Assembly (NCBI GenBank): GCA_009922885.1
Contig: RFUP01000080.1
Location: 1-8,609, forward strand
Direction: 5' to 3'
DNA from: Paracoccaceae bacterium
Lineage (GTDB): Bacteria; Pseudomonadota; Alphaproteobacteria; Rhodobacterales; Rhodobacteraceae
Length of the DNA: 8,609 nucleotides
Part shown: positions 1 through 6,343 of the stretch, piece after piece
Numbering within the stretch: the first letter of the stretch is position 1
Layout of the letters: every line of letters begins with the position of its first letter
Made by a program: the position numbers and the translations under genes
Notes under the pieces: generated by a model
What the model was told of the DNA's origin: nothing
Seen by the model: only the letters and a program-made list of their open reading frames with translations
Database searches by the model: none

Positions 1-439
1 CGGTTTCCATGGTGACTTCGATCAGGAGACCCGCATCGCGCACGGGCTGGCCGATCACGCGAATAACTTTCGGGGTGGGGTCGAACAGAACTTGGGTGGC
101 GTCGCGGATGAGGCTGAAGGCGGTGGGGCTGCGGAGATCGAAGGTCTGGTCGATGGGGGCGGGCATCGGGGCCTGCAGGACCAGTTGGCGCACCTCGTCG
201 CGACGGAGGACGACGTTGAAGACGCCTGCGTTGCGCAAGAGTTCTTCTTCGAGGTCGGGTGAGATCTTGGCGTCGGCGAGGAGGGCCAGCGAGGCGATTT
301 GGGCGCGTTCGAGGCGGTCGAGCAGGTAGTCTTCGCGGAACCGAGCGATGGAAGGCACGAAGATCAGCACTTCCGCCAGCATGACGAACAGCACTGTCAG
401 AATCAGGAACCGACCGGAAAGGGAGTTCAAGAACCGCAC
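1..439 (-). CDS. Probable sensor histidine kinase, N-terminal part (3' end outside window)
   Basis: The reading frame starts at GTG (439-437) and stays open for 146 codons to the window edge, so the C-terminus is missing. The protein begins MRFLNSLSGR, followed by one hydrophobic segment at about residues 11-30 (rich in L, V, F, I), then a soluble, probably periplasmic region of at least 115 residues. This layout (short basic N-terminus, one membrane helix, extracytoplasmic sensor region) fits a two-component sensor kinase, and the sequence resembles HAMP-type histidine kinases I remember from Rhodobacteraceae. The HAMP, H-box and ATPase domains are not in the window, so the kinase call is by recall. 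GTG is chosen because GAGAGG lies 5 nt upstream, partly within the preceding stop codon. The nearby ATG at 442-440 is in another frame and stops after four codons. It lies 9 nt after the oxidoreductase gene and is probably co-transcribed with it. Confidence 0.65.
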   Translation of the reverse strand, partial: MRFLNSLSGRFLILTVLFVMLAEVLIFVPSIARFREDYLLDRLERAQIASLALLADAKISPDLEEELLRNAGVFNVVLRRDEVRQLVLQAPMPAPIDQTFDLRSPTAFSLIRDATQVLFDPTPKVIRVIGQPVRDAGLLIEVTMET

Positions 440-448
440 ATGATCCTC

Positions 449-1870
449 TCAGGGCAGGAAACGTTGCACCGCACGGACAACGCGCTTGATCCAAGGATTA
501 TCAAAGAGGCGGGGCGAGAAATAGGCCCCCGCAGCGCGTTTCGACATTTCGGCAAGCGTTGGATAGGGCGCGACGAGGCCTGCGATGGCGGAGAGTTTGA
601 GGTTCTGTGCAATCGCAAGCGACCAGAGCGCGATATTCTCGCCTGCCTGCGGCCCGACAATGGTAACGCCGACGGGGCGGCCTTTGACGATCATAACCTT
701 GATGAAGCCGCGGGCGATGTTCTGGGCGATGGCGCGATCGTTGTGTTCGAGATCGAAGCGGGAGATTTCGAGTTTGGGTCCATGCTTTGAGCGTGCCTCG
801 GCTTCGGTCTGGCCAATCTGGGCGAGTTCGGGGGAGGTGTAGGTGGCGCGCGGGATATGGGCCATGGAGGCGCGTGCGGGCAGGCCGAAGAGCACTTCGC
901 GGATGATCAGGCCAGCGTGGTAGCCCGCGAGATGGGTGAATTGCGCGCCGCCCGCCACATCGCCGATGGCATAGACGCGGCGGTTGGTGGTGCGGAGGCG
1001 GTCATCGGTGGTGATGCCCTTGGGGGTGTAGGCGATGCCAGCGGCGGCGAGGTTGAGGCGGTCGATATTGGGTTTGCGGCCTGTAGCGACGAGGAGATGG
1101 GTGCCGGAAAACTGCGCGCCGTTCATGGCGGTGAGGGTGATCGCGCCCGGTTCGCCTGCGACTTTCGTAACGGGCGTGCTTTCGTGGATGTCGACGCCTT
1201 CGGCGCGCAGGGTTTCAAGAACGAGGGCGCGGGCTTCGGGGTCTTCGCGGCCAAGCGCTTCGGCAGCTTCGAGGACCGTTACACGACATCCGAGGCGCGC
1301 GTGGGCTTGCGCCATTTCGAGACCGATTGGGCCGCCGCCAAGGATGAGGAGATGATCCGGCTTTTCGCGGAGGTCGAAGAGCGTTTCATTGGTGAGAAAC
1401 GGCGTTTCCGCGAGGCCAGGAATCGGGGGAAGAGCGGGGGAAGAGCCTGTGGCGATCACGATCCGGCGGGCCGTGATTTCCGTTTCACCCGCCATCACGG
1501 TGTTCGGGTCGGTGAAGCGGCCAAAGTCGCGGATGACATGGACGCCGAGGCCTTCGAAGCGTTCCTGACTATCGACGGGGGCGATATGGGCGATGGTGGC
1601 GGCGACATGGGCTTGCGCGGCGGCGTAGTCGATCTGCGGGGCGGTGGTTGTGACGCCAAAGCGGGTGCCTGCGCGGCTGGCATGGGCGTGTGAGGCGGCA
1701 GCGAGGAGGGCCTTCGAGGGGACGCATCCGAAATTGAGGCAGTCGCCACCCATGCGGTGGCCTTCCAGAAGGACAACGCTGGCCCCCATCTGTGCTGCGC
1801 CTGCGGCAACGGACAAACCGCCGGAGCCAGCGCCGATCACAAGCAGGTCTGTTGTGAGAGAACGTGTCAT
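449..1870 (-). CDS. FAD-dependent pyridine nucleotide-disulfide oxidoreductase (mercuric reductase/lipoamide dehydrogenase-like)
   Basis: This is a 473-residue cytosolic flavoenzyme of the class I disulfide reductase family. Visible motifs are: FAD-binding GAGSGG (13-18); redox disulfide motif CLNFGCVPSK (44-53, C44 and C49); NAD(P)-binding GGGPIGLE (178-185); VATGRKPN (261-268); second FAD motif AIGDVAGG (301-308); and a dimerisation domain beginning near HIPRATYTSPELAQIG (338-353). Family members move electrons from NAD(P)H through FAD to the Cys pair and then to a disulfide or metal. The C-terminal HPT motif carrying the catalytic His in lipoamide dehydrogenase and glutathione reductase reads YPTLAE here (Y436), as in mercuric reductases. 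However, the N-terminal heavy-metal domain and the C-terminal Cys-Cys pair of MerA are both absent. The substrate therefore cannot be assigned. The start ATG overlaps the TVP38 stop (ATGA), which implies coupled translation. In many bacteria such enzymes are annotated simply as mercuric reductase; I would not assume mercury resistance. Confidence 0.9.
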   Translation of the reverse strand: MTRSLTTDLLVIGAGSGGLSVAAGAAQMGASVVLLEGHRMGGDCLNFGCVPSKALLAAASHAHASRAGTRFGVTTTAPQIDYAAAQAHVAATIAHIAPVDSQERFEGLGVHVIRDFGRFTDPNTVMAGETEITARRIVIATGSSPALPPIPGLAETPFLTNETLFDLREKPDHLLILGGGPIGLEMAQAHARLGCRVTVLEAAEALGREDPEARALVLETLRAEGVDIHESTPVTKVAGEPGAITLTAMNGAQFSGTHLLVATGRKPNIDRLNLAAAGIAYTPKGITTDDRLRTTNRRVYAIGDVAGGAQFTHLAGYHAGLIIREVLFGLPARASMAHIPRATYTSPELAQIGQTEAEARSKHGPKLEISRFDLEHNDRAIAQNIARGFIKVMIVKGRPVGVTIVGPQAGENIALWSLAIAQNLKLSAIAGLVAPYPTLAEMSKRAAGAYFSPRLFDNPWIKRVVRAVQRFLP

Positions 1871-2592
1871 TCCAAGCCTTTCCGGCGACGCAGAGCCTTG
1901 ATGAAGATAGGAAGGATTGCGAGGCCTGCTAGACCCAGTAGGGGAGCAAGGACTTGCGGCGTGAGGATCACTCCTAGATCGGGGCGCGTGCCTGCAGCGA
2001 AAACTTCGCCAAGTCCCGCGCCAATCGAGGTGAACACAAGCGTTGCAGGCATGATGCCGAAGAACGTGGTGATGACGTAGCGGTGGAGCGGCACGGCGAG
2101 GAGAGCAGGCAGGATATTCGCGACAAAGAAGGGCACGGCGGGCACGAGGCGGATCAGGAAGAGCATTTCCCATTGGTTCGCGTCGATTCCCCGCTTGATG
2201 CGACCAACGGGGCCTTCGGAGAGTGATATCTTCCGGGCGAGCCGCTCGCCGAACCCGGCGCGGATCGCGAGGAAGAGCAGGGTTGCGCCGAGGGTGGCGC
2301 CGAGGACGTTGAAGGCCACGCCGGGGAAGGTGCCGAAGAGAAATCCGCCTGCGAGCGTCGCAATCGTACCGCCGGGAAGGGAGAAGGCTACGATTGCGAT
2401 ATAGGCCGAGAGGAAAAGCAGGATGGCAAGCGCGTAATGGCTGTCGCGGAAGGCAAGGAGCGCTTCGCGATGTTCCGAGAGAGTCTCGAAAGAAAGAGTG
2501 CCGCGCAGAAAATAAAGGCCCGCGGCGGTTCCGGTGAGAAGAGCCAGCAGAGGGAGATTCCGGAGGAGCGGGGAGGACTTGGGAGTAGACAT
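1867..2592 (-). CDS. TVP38/TMEM64 family (SNARE-associated/DedA-like) inner-membrane protein
   Basis: The product has 241 residues and several hydrophobic segments: about 12-30, 52-70, 72-112 (probably re-entrant plus a helix), 145-168, 170-195 and 205-232. The family core is recognisable in SLPGGTIATLAGGFLFG (71-87), the Gly-rich stretch after it, and RLVPAVPFFVANILPA (148-163) followed by the GAGLGE turn (191-196). TVP38/TMEM64 proteins belong to the DedA/VTT superfamily, whose members are linked to lipid scrambling or transport and membrane homeostasis; the exact bacterial substrate is generally unknown. I chose ATG 2592 because GAGGG lies a few bases upstream and the protein begins with a short polar stretch before the first helix. 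The frame is open further upstream to 2646, but that extension is basic, low in family likeness and has no better ribosome site. It is the first gene of the leftward unit and overlaps the oxidoreductase gene by 4 bp. The C-terminus ends in a basic IKALRRRKGLE tail. Confidence 0.85.
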   Translation of the reverse strand: MSTPKSSPLLRNLPLLALLTGTAAGLYFLRGTLSFETLSEHREALLAFRDSHYALAILLFLSAYIAIVAFSLPGGTIATLAGGFLFGTFPGVAFNVLGATLGATLLFLAIRAGFGERLARKISLSEGPVGRIKRGIDANQWEMLFLIRLVPAVPFFVANILPALLAVPLHRYVITTFFGIMPATLVFTSIGAGLGEVFAAGTRPDLGVILTPQVLAPLLGLAGLAILPIFIKALRRRKGLE

Positions 2593-2648
2593 GAACCCTC
2601 GGCGTTGATGTGTGAATGTTGTGCCGGATTTTGCGCGACACCGCACCC

Positions 2649-2670
2649 CCGATCACGGCCGCTTGATCGG
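2649..2670. promoter_or_regulatory. Inverted repeat in the divergent intergenic region (possible operator)
   Basis: CCGATCA (2649-2655) and TGATCGG (2664-2670) are perfect 7-bp inverted arms separated by 8 bp. The repeat is centred about 67 bp upstream of the TVP38 start. An outer ACCCCC (2645-2650) and GGGGGT (2684-2689) could pair around part of it. Size and symmetry suit a dimeric regulator, but no regulator gene is visible and 7-bp arms can occur by chance in GC-rich DNA. I see no convincing -35/-10 pair for the minus-strand unit in this gap. Confidence 0.3.
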
Positions 2671-2740
2671 TTGTGTGGAATTCGGGGGTGAATTCTGGCT
2701 GTAGAGCGGGTTTGAAACATTTGCCGTGTTGCCTGCCCGG

Positions 2741-2798
2741 AAAATATTGCAAAAATCGGCTGGCAGGGTTTGACAGTGCTTGGGCCTCTGCCTATAGA
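2741..2798 (+). promoter_or_regulatory. Strong sigma-70-type promoter for rpmH, with UP-like A/T stretch
   Basis: TTGACA (2770-2775, exact consensus -35) and TATAGA (2793-2798, one mismatch to the -10 consensus) are separated by exactly 17 bp. The expected transcription start is near 2805. About 14 bp upstream of the -35 lies AAAATATTGCAAAAAT (2741-2756), an unusual A/T run in this GC-rich DNA, placed about -49 to -64 where a distal UP-element subsite would act. A near-consensus promoter fits the high expression needed for ribosomal protein L34 and probably drives rpmH-rnpA-yidD. Confidence 0.8.
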
Positions 2799-2804
2799 CC
2801 GGGC

Positions 2805-2892
2805 TCCGAACACCCGGGACGTGGCGATTCCGCTACCTCCCCCCGCATGGAATTCCGCCCCTGTTGGGCGGCTAGTGAATGGAGATGGAGCG
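2805..2892 (+). other. Predicted 5' leader of rpmH mRNA
   Basis: About 88 nt lie between the inferred start site and the rpmH ATG. They contain a 5-bp stem near the start (CCGGG 2799-2803 with CCCGG 2813-2817, which partly precedes the inferred start) and a 6-bp stem with a 5-nt loop (CCGCCC 2855-2860, GGGCGG 2866-2871) ending 9 nt before the GGAGATGGAG ribosome site at 2881-2890. There is no open frame of note. Whether the second stem tunes translation is inference only. Confidence 0.35.
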
Positions 2893-3027
2893 ATGAAGCG
2901 CACCTATCAACCCTCGAAGCTCGTTCGCAAGAAGCGCCACGGCTTCCGTTCCCGCATGGCCACCAAGGGCGGCCGCAAGGTTCTGAACGCGCGCCGTGCA
3001 CGCGGCCGTAAGGTGCTGTGCGCCTGA
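2893..3027 (+). CDS. rpmH: 50S ribosomal protein L34
   Basis: This encodes the complete 44-residue L34, a small, very basic protein of the large ribosomal subunit. The start MKRTYQPSKLVRKKRHGF, the central RMATKGGRKVLNARRARGR and the ending KVLCA match the family over its whole usual length; alphaproteobacterial L34 commonly ends KVLSA or similar. GGAGATGGAG at 2881-2890 gives a good ribosome site. It sits directly behind the strong promoter at 2770-2798 and ahead of rnpA, the arrangement conserved across bacteria. No dnaA gene is seen on its left, so the dnaA-rpmH linkage of other phyla is absent here. Confidence 0.97.
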   Translation: MKRTYQPSKLVRKKRHGFRSRMATKGGRKVLNARRARGRKVLCA

Positions 3028-3053
3028 GCCATCCCCTAAGGGAAGACGGTATC

Positions 3054-3464
3054 ATGCCGCCGGAGGCCCCCTCGACCGCAGAACGCGGGCAGGGAGCAAG
3101 GCCTCCGGCGGCTTCCGTTTGTCTGACGGTTCTCAAGCAGCGCTCGGAGTTCCTGAAAGCGGCGGCGGCGAAGCGGCAGACAGCTGGTTCGATGCTGGTG
3201 CAAGCGCGGCGGCGGGAACCGGGCGAGGCCGAAGGGATTCGCGTCGGCTTCACCTGTTCGAAAAAGGTCGGCAATGCTGTGGCGCGGAACCGGGCGAAAC
3301 GGCGGTTGCGGGAAGCCGCGCGCGCGGTTTTGCCGGAGCTTGGGCAGCTTGGCTGGGATTATGTGCTAGTGGGCAGGCCCGCTGTGACGGCGGAGCGGCC
3401 TTGGGAAGCACTCAAAGCCGATCTGGAAGCCGCGCTGACGCGCATTCACGGGGGGCGAGCATGA
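3054..3464 (+). CDS. rnpA: Ribonuclease P protein component
   Basis: This encodes a 136-residue basic protein that assists the RNase P RNA in removing 5' leaders from precursor tRNAs. The signature RNRAKRRLRE lies at residues 78-87, preceded by RVGFTCSKKVGNAVA (63-77), the conserved RNA-binding core. LTVLKQRSEFLKA (24-36) is the usual N-terminal helix and substrate cleft start. I chose ATG 3054 because AAGGGAAG lies 9-16 nt upstream. A GTG at 3018 in the same frame would add 12 residues and overlap the end of rpmH; it is less likely. The first about 20 residues (Pro/Ala/Gly-rich) are a loose extension before the conserved fold. The stop overlaps the yidD start (ATGA), giving translational coupling. 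Confidence 0.93.
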   Translation: MPPEAPSTAERGQGARPPAASVCLTVLKQRSEFLKAAAAKRQTAGSMLVQARRREPGEAEGIRVGFTCSKKVGNAVARNRAKRRLREAARAVLPELGQLGWDYVLVGRPAVTAERPWEALKADLEAALTRIHGGRA

Positions 3465-3715
3465 GCCCACTGGCGCATGTGGTGGCCTTGCCGCTGCGGA
3501 TCTACCGGATGGTTTTCAGCCCTTGGGTGGGCTTCAACTGCCGTTTCCAGCCGACCTGTTCGGCCTATGCGCTCGAAGCGTTGGAACGGCATGGCGGAAT
3601 CAAAGGCACCTATTACGCGACGAAGCGGATTTTGCGCTGCCATCCGATGGGGGCCATGGGATATGATCCAGTGCCGGGTGCCGATCCGGAGCATGACGCG
3701 GCGCATCGGCATTAA
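3461..3715 (+). CDS. yidD: Membrane protein insertion efficiency factor YidD
   Basis: This is an 84-residue member of the YidD/haemolysin-like small protein family, a peripheral inner-membrane protein thought to help YidC-dependent membrane protein insertion. The pattern from YRMVFSPWVGFNCRFQPTCS (15-34) onward, with three Cys (27, 33, 60), SAYALEALERHG (34-45) and RILRCHP (56-62), is diagnostic. The N-terminal part ALPLRIYR forms an amphipathic helix typical of the family. The ATG overlaps the rnpA stop by 4 bp. Its frame is open upstream through rnpA, but that upstream part is a shadow frame. The His-rich end (HDAAHRH) is ordinary for the family. It is followed by a 126-bp gap, so the first transcription unit may end here. 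Confidence 0.95.
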   Translation: MSPLAHVVALPLRIYRMVFSPWVGFNCRFQPTCSAYALEALERHGGIKGTYYATKRILRCHPMGAMGYDPVPGADPEHDAAHRH

Positions 3716-3841
3716 AGGAGCGGCTGCGCCGCGCTGGTTGTCTCGGTGGCGCGGGCGCGCCACCTCGGGGGCCTCCGGCGGGGATATTTGGAAAAGAGAA
3801 AGCGTGGCCTCGCGACGTGAGGGCGCTGGTGAGGGCAGGGA
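3716..3841 (+). repeat. Intergenic gap with hairpins and a probable Rhodobacteraceae intergenic repeat
   Basis: The gap between yidD and ttcA holds three elements. A small stem GCGGC/GCCGC lies at 3720-3732. A stronger stem GGTGGCGC/GCGCCACC lies at 3745-3764. Next comes GCCTCCGGCGGGGATATTTG (3771-3790) followed by an A/G-rich stretch. I recall the CCTCCGGCGGGGATATTTG-type string as recurring between genes in Rhodobacter and Roseobacter genomes, often just after GC-rich hairpins. That is memory, not a search. No U-tract follows the hairpins, so this is not a standard intrinsic terminator. The last bases (GAGGG, 3831-3835) serve as the ttcA ribosome site. Confidence 0.45.
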
Positions 3842-4711
3842 ATGCTAGACGATCTGGATGATATCCACCCGCTGTTCCACGGGGCGCCGAAATCCACGGA
3901 ATTCAAGAAGCTCAGAAAGCGGATTGTTCAGGATGTGCGTGAGGCAATCGAACGCTACGGGATGATCGAGCGGGGGACGAAGTGGCTGGTCTGCCTGTCT
4001 GGCGGCAAGGACAGCTACACGATGCTGGCGATTTTGCACGAGTTGCAATGGCGCGGGCTTTTGCCGGTCGAATTGTTGGCGTGTAATCTCGATCAGGGGC
4101 AGCCGGGCTTTCCGGCGACCGTTCTGCCAGAGTTCCTGAACAAGATGGGCGTGCCGCACCGGATCGAGTATCAGGATACCTATTCCATCGTTATGGATAA
4201 GGTGCCCCAGGGGCGGACGTATTGTGCCTTGTGCTCGCGGTTGCGGCGGGGGAATCTCTATCGCATTGCACGGGAAGAGGGCTGCTCGGCCGTGGTTCTG
4301 GGGCATCATCGGGATGATATCCTCGAAACCTTCTTCCTCAATCTGTTCCATGGCGGGCGCGTGGCGACGATGCCGCCGAAGCTCTTGAACGAAGAAGGCG
4401 ATTTGTTTGTCTATCGGCCTTTGGCGCATGTGGCCGAGGCAGATTGCGAGAAATTCGCGCAGGCGATGAACTATCCGATCATTCCCTGTGATCTCTGCGG
4501 ATCGCAGGACGGGCTGCAGCGACAGCAGGTGAAGGGCATTCTGGATGAGTGGGAACGGCGCAGCCCGGGGCGGCGCCAGAAGATGTTCCGGGCCCTGACG
4601 ACTGTGCGGCCATCGCATATGCTGGATACGTCGTTGTTCGATTTTCTGGCTTTGGAGCGCGGGAAGATCGAATTCGAGGCAAATGATCCTGATACACCGC
4701 GCTTGCGTTAA
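3842..4711 (+). CDS. ttcA: tRNA 2-thiocytidine(32) synthetase TtcA
   Basis: This encodes a 289-residue ATP-dependent iron-sulfur enzyme that thiolates cytidine 32 in the anticodon loop of certain tRNAs. Visible motifs are: PP-loop SGGKDS (53-58) for ATP adenylation; CALC (C128, C131) and PCDLC (C216, C219), with the first pair plus one later Cys expected to hold the 4Fe-4S cluster; and GHHRDDILETFFLN (154-167), the TtcA signature. IIPCDLCGSQ (213-222) is characteristic and separates it from TilS and other PP-loop enzymes. Length is close to the family norm. ATG 3842 has GAGGG six bases upstream. It stands alone between two gaps (126 and 58 bp) in the rpmH-yidC cluster. Nothing looks broken. 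Confidence 0.94.
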   Translation: MLDDLDDIHPLFHGAPKSTEFKKLRKRIVQDVREAIERYGMIERGTKWLVCLSGGKDSYTMLAILHELQWRGLLPVELLACNLDQGQPGFPATVLPEFLNKMGVPHRIEYQDTYSIVMDKVPQGRTYCALCSRLRRGNLYRIAREEGCSAVVLGHHRDDILETFFLNLFHGGRVATMPPKLLNEEGDLFVYRPLAHVAEADCEKFAQAMNYPIIPCDLCGSQDGLQRQQVKGILDEWERRSPGRRQKMFRALTTVRPSHMLDTSLFDFLALERGKIEFEANDPDTPRLR

Positions 4712-4769
4712 GGCTCGGTTGAGAAAGGCGCAGTACATCTGACCCGGAACAAAACGGGAAAGGTGTCGG

Positions 4770-6269
4770 ATGCGACGGAAGTTACCGGGCAATCTTCGAC
4801 AGATCGCCAGCCGAGCCGCAGAGGCCATCGATGGCCCCCAGATACTGGCGTTTCTGCCAGCTGTTGTTCTTGGGGCCTATTGGATCGGCGGGGAGCCTTG
4901 GCTTCTCGGGGTGGCGATTGGATTGCCACTTCTGCATCTGTTATTGCCGAAGCCGCGTGCCGAGAGCGAGGCCGGAAGCGCGGCGGAAGCGATCGAGCAG
5001 GTATTGTCCGACTATGCGAGGGATCGCAGGGTGGCTGCGGTGATGGTGCTTGGTTTCGATGATCGCGAGGGATTGCGCGAACGTTTTGGAGCCGGTGCCA
5101 TGGAGATCATGACGGCGGAGTTCGTCGAAAGGCTTCAGGCGGAATTGCGCGGGCGGGATCACGTGTTCTCGATGTCCGACGGGCTTGTCTGCGTAATCAC
5201 GGCCTCTGGCAAGAACATGGACCACAAGGCCGCATTGCGGTTGGGCGAAAGGATGCAACGGGCGGTCGAGAAACCTCTGAGGCTGGATCGGGCGGTCGTG
5301 CATTTGACGGTGTCCGCTGGCTTTTGCCTGACATCGCGCAATCCGGGGAAATCCGTGGAAGCGATCTACGAGGCGGCCTCTGCGGCTTTCCGCGAGGCGC
5401 AGAACAACGGGCCTTCGGCGATCCGGGCTTTCGATAAGGGAATGCAGAGTTCCCGGGCCGTGCAGGGGTTGATGGCGGCAGAGGCGGCGGAGGCTTTGGA
5501 GAATGGAGAGATGCGCGCGTGGTTCCAGCCGCAGGTCTCTGCAGTGGACGGCGTTCTGAGCGGGTTCGAGGTTTTGGCGCGGTGGATACATCCCGAGCGC
5601 GGGCTGATCGCGCCTGCAGAATTCCTGCCAGTCCTGGAGGGGGCGAGGCTTTTGCCGCGGTTGGGAGAGGTTATGCGGCAAGAAGCATACCGGGCCTTGA
5701 GGGCTTGGGATGGCGCGGGCGTAGAGGTTCCGAGTGTGGCGGTGAACTTTTCGGCGGCAGAGCTGCGCGACCCTGCGTTGGTGGACCGGATCAGGTGGGA
5801 GCTGGACCATCACGACCTCGGGGCAGAGCGGTTAACGATCGAGGTGCTCGAAACGGTGGTGTCGACAGCGGTGGATGATTCGGTGGCCCTGTCGATCAAC
5901 GGGTTGGCGAAGCTCGGATGCTCGGTCGATCTGGACGATTTCGGCACCGGACATGCCTCAATCACTTCGCTGCGGCGCTTTGCCGTGCGGCGCATCAAGA
6001 TAGACCGCTCTTTCGTTATGAAGCTTGATCGCGATCCGGAGCAACATCAGATGGTTGTGGCGATCCTTGGCTTGGCAGAGCGCTTGGGCCTCGAAACGCT
6101 GGCGGAGGGCGTGGAAACCATGGGCGAGCAGATCTGCCTTGGAGAAATCGGCTGCAATTACGTTCAAGGCTTCGGGATCGCGCGACCAATGGCGTTCGAG
6201 CAAACGATCGATTGGATAAAGAGCCGCACCGAGAAGAGAATTGATCGTGCTGAATTGAGGAAAGCCTGA
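4770..6269 (+). CDS. Membrane-anchored GGDEF(degenerate)-EAL protein, probable c-di-GMP phosphodiesterase
   Basis: The product has 499 residues. Residues 24-38 and 43-60 form a short hydrophobic hairpin that likely anchors it to the inner membrane. Residues about 75-222 resemble a GGDEF fold, including an SAGF turn near 182-185, but the catalytic loop reads SMSDGLVCVI (134-143) where RxGGDEF is expected, so cyclase activity is very unlikely. Residues about 240-485 form an EAL domain with the key residues present: EVLAR (267-271), N326, E358, DDFGTG (389-394), K410, E446 and Q466. It should therefore hydrolyse cyclic di-GMP to pGpG, and the dead GGDEF may act as a regulatory module. ATG 4770 has GGGAAAGG upstream. 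It follows ttcA by 58 bp, with no terminator seen. The protein fits lifestyle control (motility versus attachment); its link to membrane biogenesis genes is positional only. Confidence 0.9.
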   Translation: MRRKLPGNLRQIASRAAEAIDGPQILAFLPAVVLGAYWIGGEPWLLGVAIGLPLLHLLLPKPRAESEAGSAAEAIEQVLSDYARDRRVAAVMVLGFDDREGLRERFGAGAMEIMTAEFVERLQAELRGRDHVFSMSDGLVCVITASGKNMDHKAALRLGERMQRAVEKPLRLDRAVVHLTVSAGFCLTSRNPGKSVEAIYEAASAAFREAQNNGPSAIRAFDKGMQSSRAVQGLMAAEAAEALENGEMRAWFQPQVSAVDGVLSGFEVLARWIHPERGLIAPAEFLPVLEGARLLPRLGEVMRQEAYRALRAWDGAGVEVPSVAVNFSAAELRDPALVDRIRWELDHHDLGAERLTIEVLETVVSTAVDDSVALSINGLAKLGCSVDLDDFGTGHASITSLRRFAVRRIKIDRSFVMKLDRDPEQHQMVVAILGLAERLGLETLAEGVETMGEQICLGEIGCNYVQGFGIARPMAFEQTIDWIKSRTEKRIDRAELRKA

Positions 6270-6343
6270 GAGCGCAAGGCAGAGTTTGCAGTGAATATGC
6301 GCGGTTTCGCGATGGGACTTCGGGCCAGTTGGGCGGAATCCGC

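Noticed and set aside
857..1693. Plus-strand open frame (278 codons) opposite the oxidoreductase gene.
   Set aside because: Gly/Asp/Ala-rich composition mirrors the codon bias of the opposite strand, and the oxidoreductase motifs are unambiguous.
2672..2680. Possible DnaA box near TGTGGAATT upstream of rpmH, hinting at a replication origin.
   Set aside because: A single site with two mismatches to the consensus, no cluster of boxes, no dnaA and no A/T-rich unwinding region.
1871..2752. The oxidoreductase reading frame stays open upstream through the whole TVP38 gene, suggesting one 767-residue protein.
   Set aside because: The upstream part is Arg/Pro/Ser-rich with no domain likeness, while the other frame encodes a clear TVP38 protein with its own start and ribosome site. 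It is a GC-rich shadow frame.
2826..2830. GANTC (CcrM methylation) sites in the rpmH leader (2826-2830) and just upstream of the yidC -35 (6336-6340).
   Set aside because: Single GANTC sites are expected often by chance in 8.6 kb, so placement near two promoters is not significant.
2996..3460. Upstream extension of the yidD frame across rnpA.
   Set aside because: YidD family proteins are about 70-110 residues, and the ATG at 3461 gives a full-length product; the extension lies in another frame of rnpA.
3745..3764. Hairpin after yidD as an intrinsic terminator.
   Set aside because: The stem is good but the loop is minimal and no T tract follows, so I list it only as part of the intergenic element.
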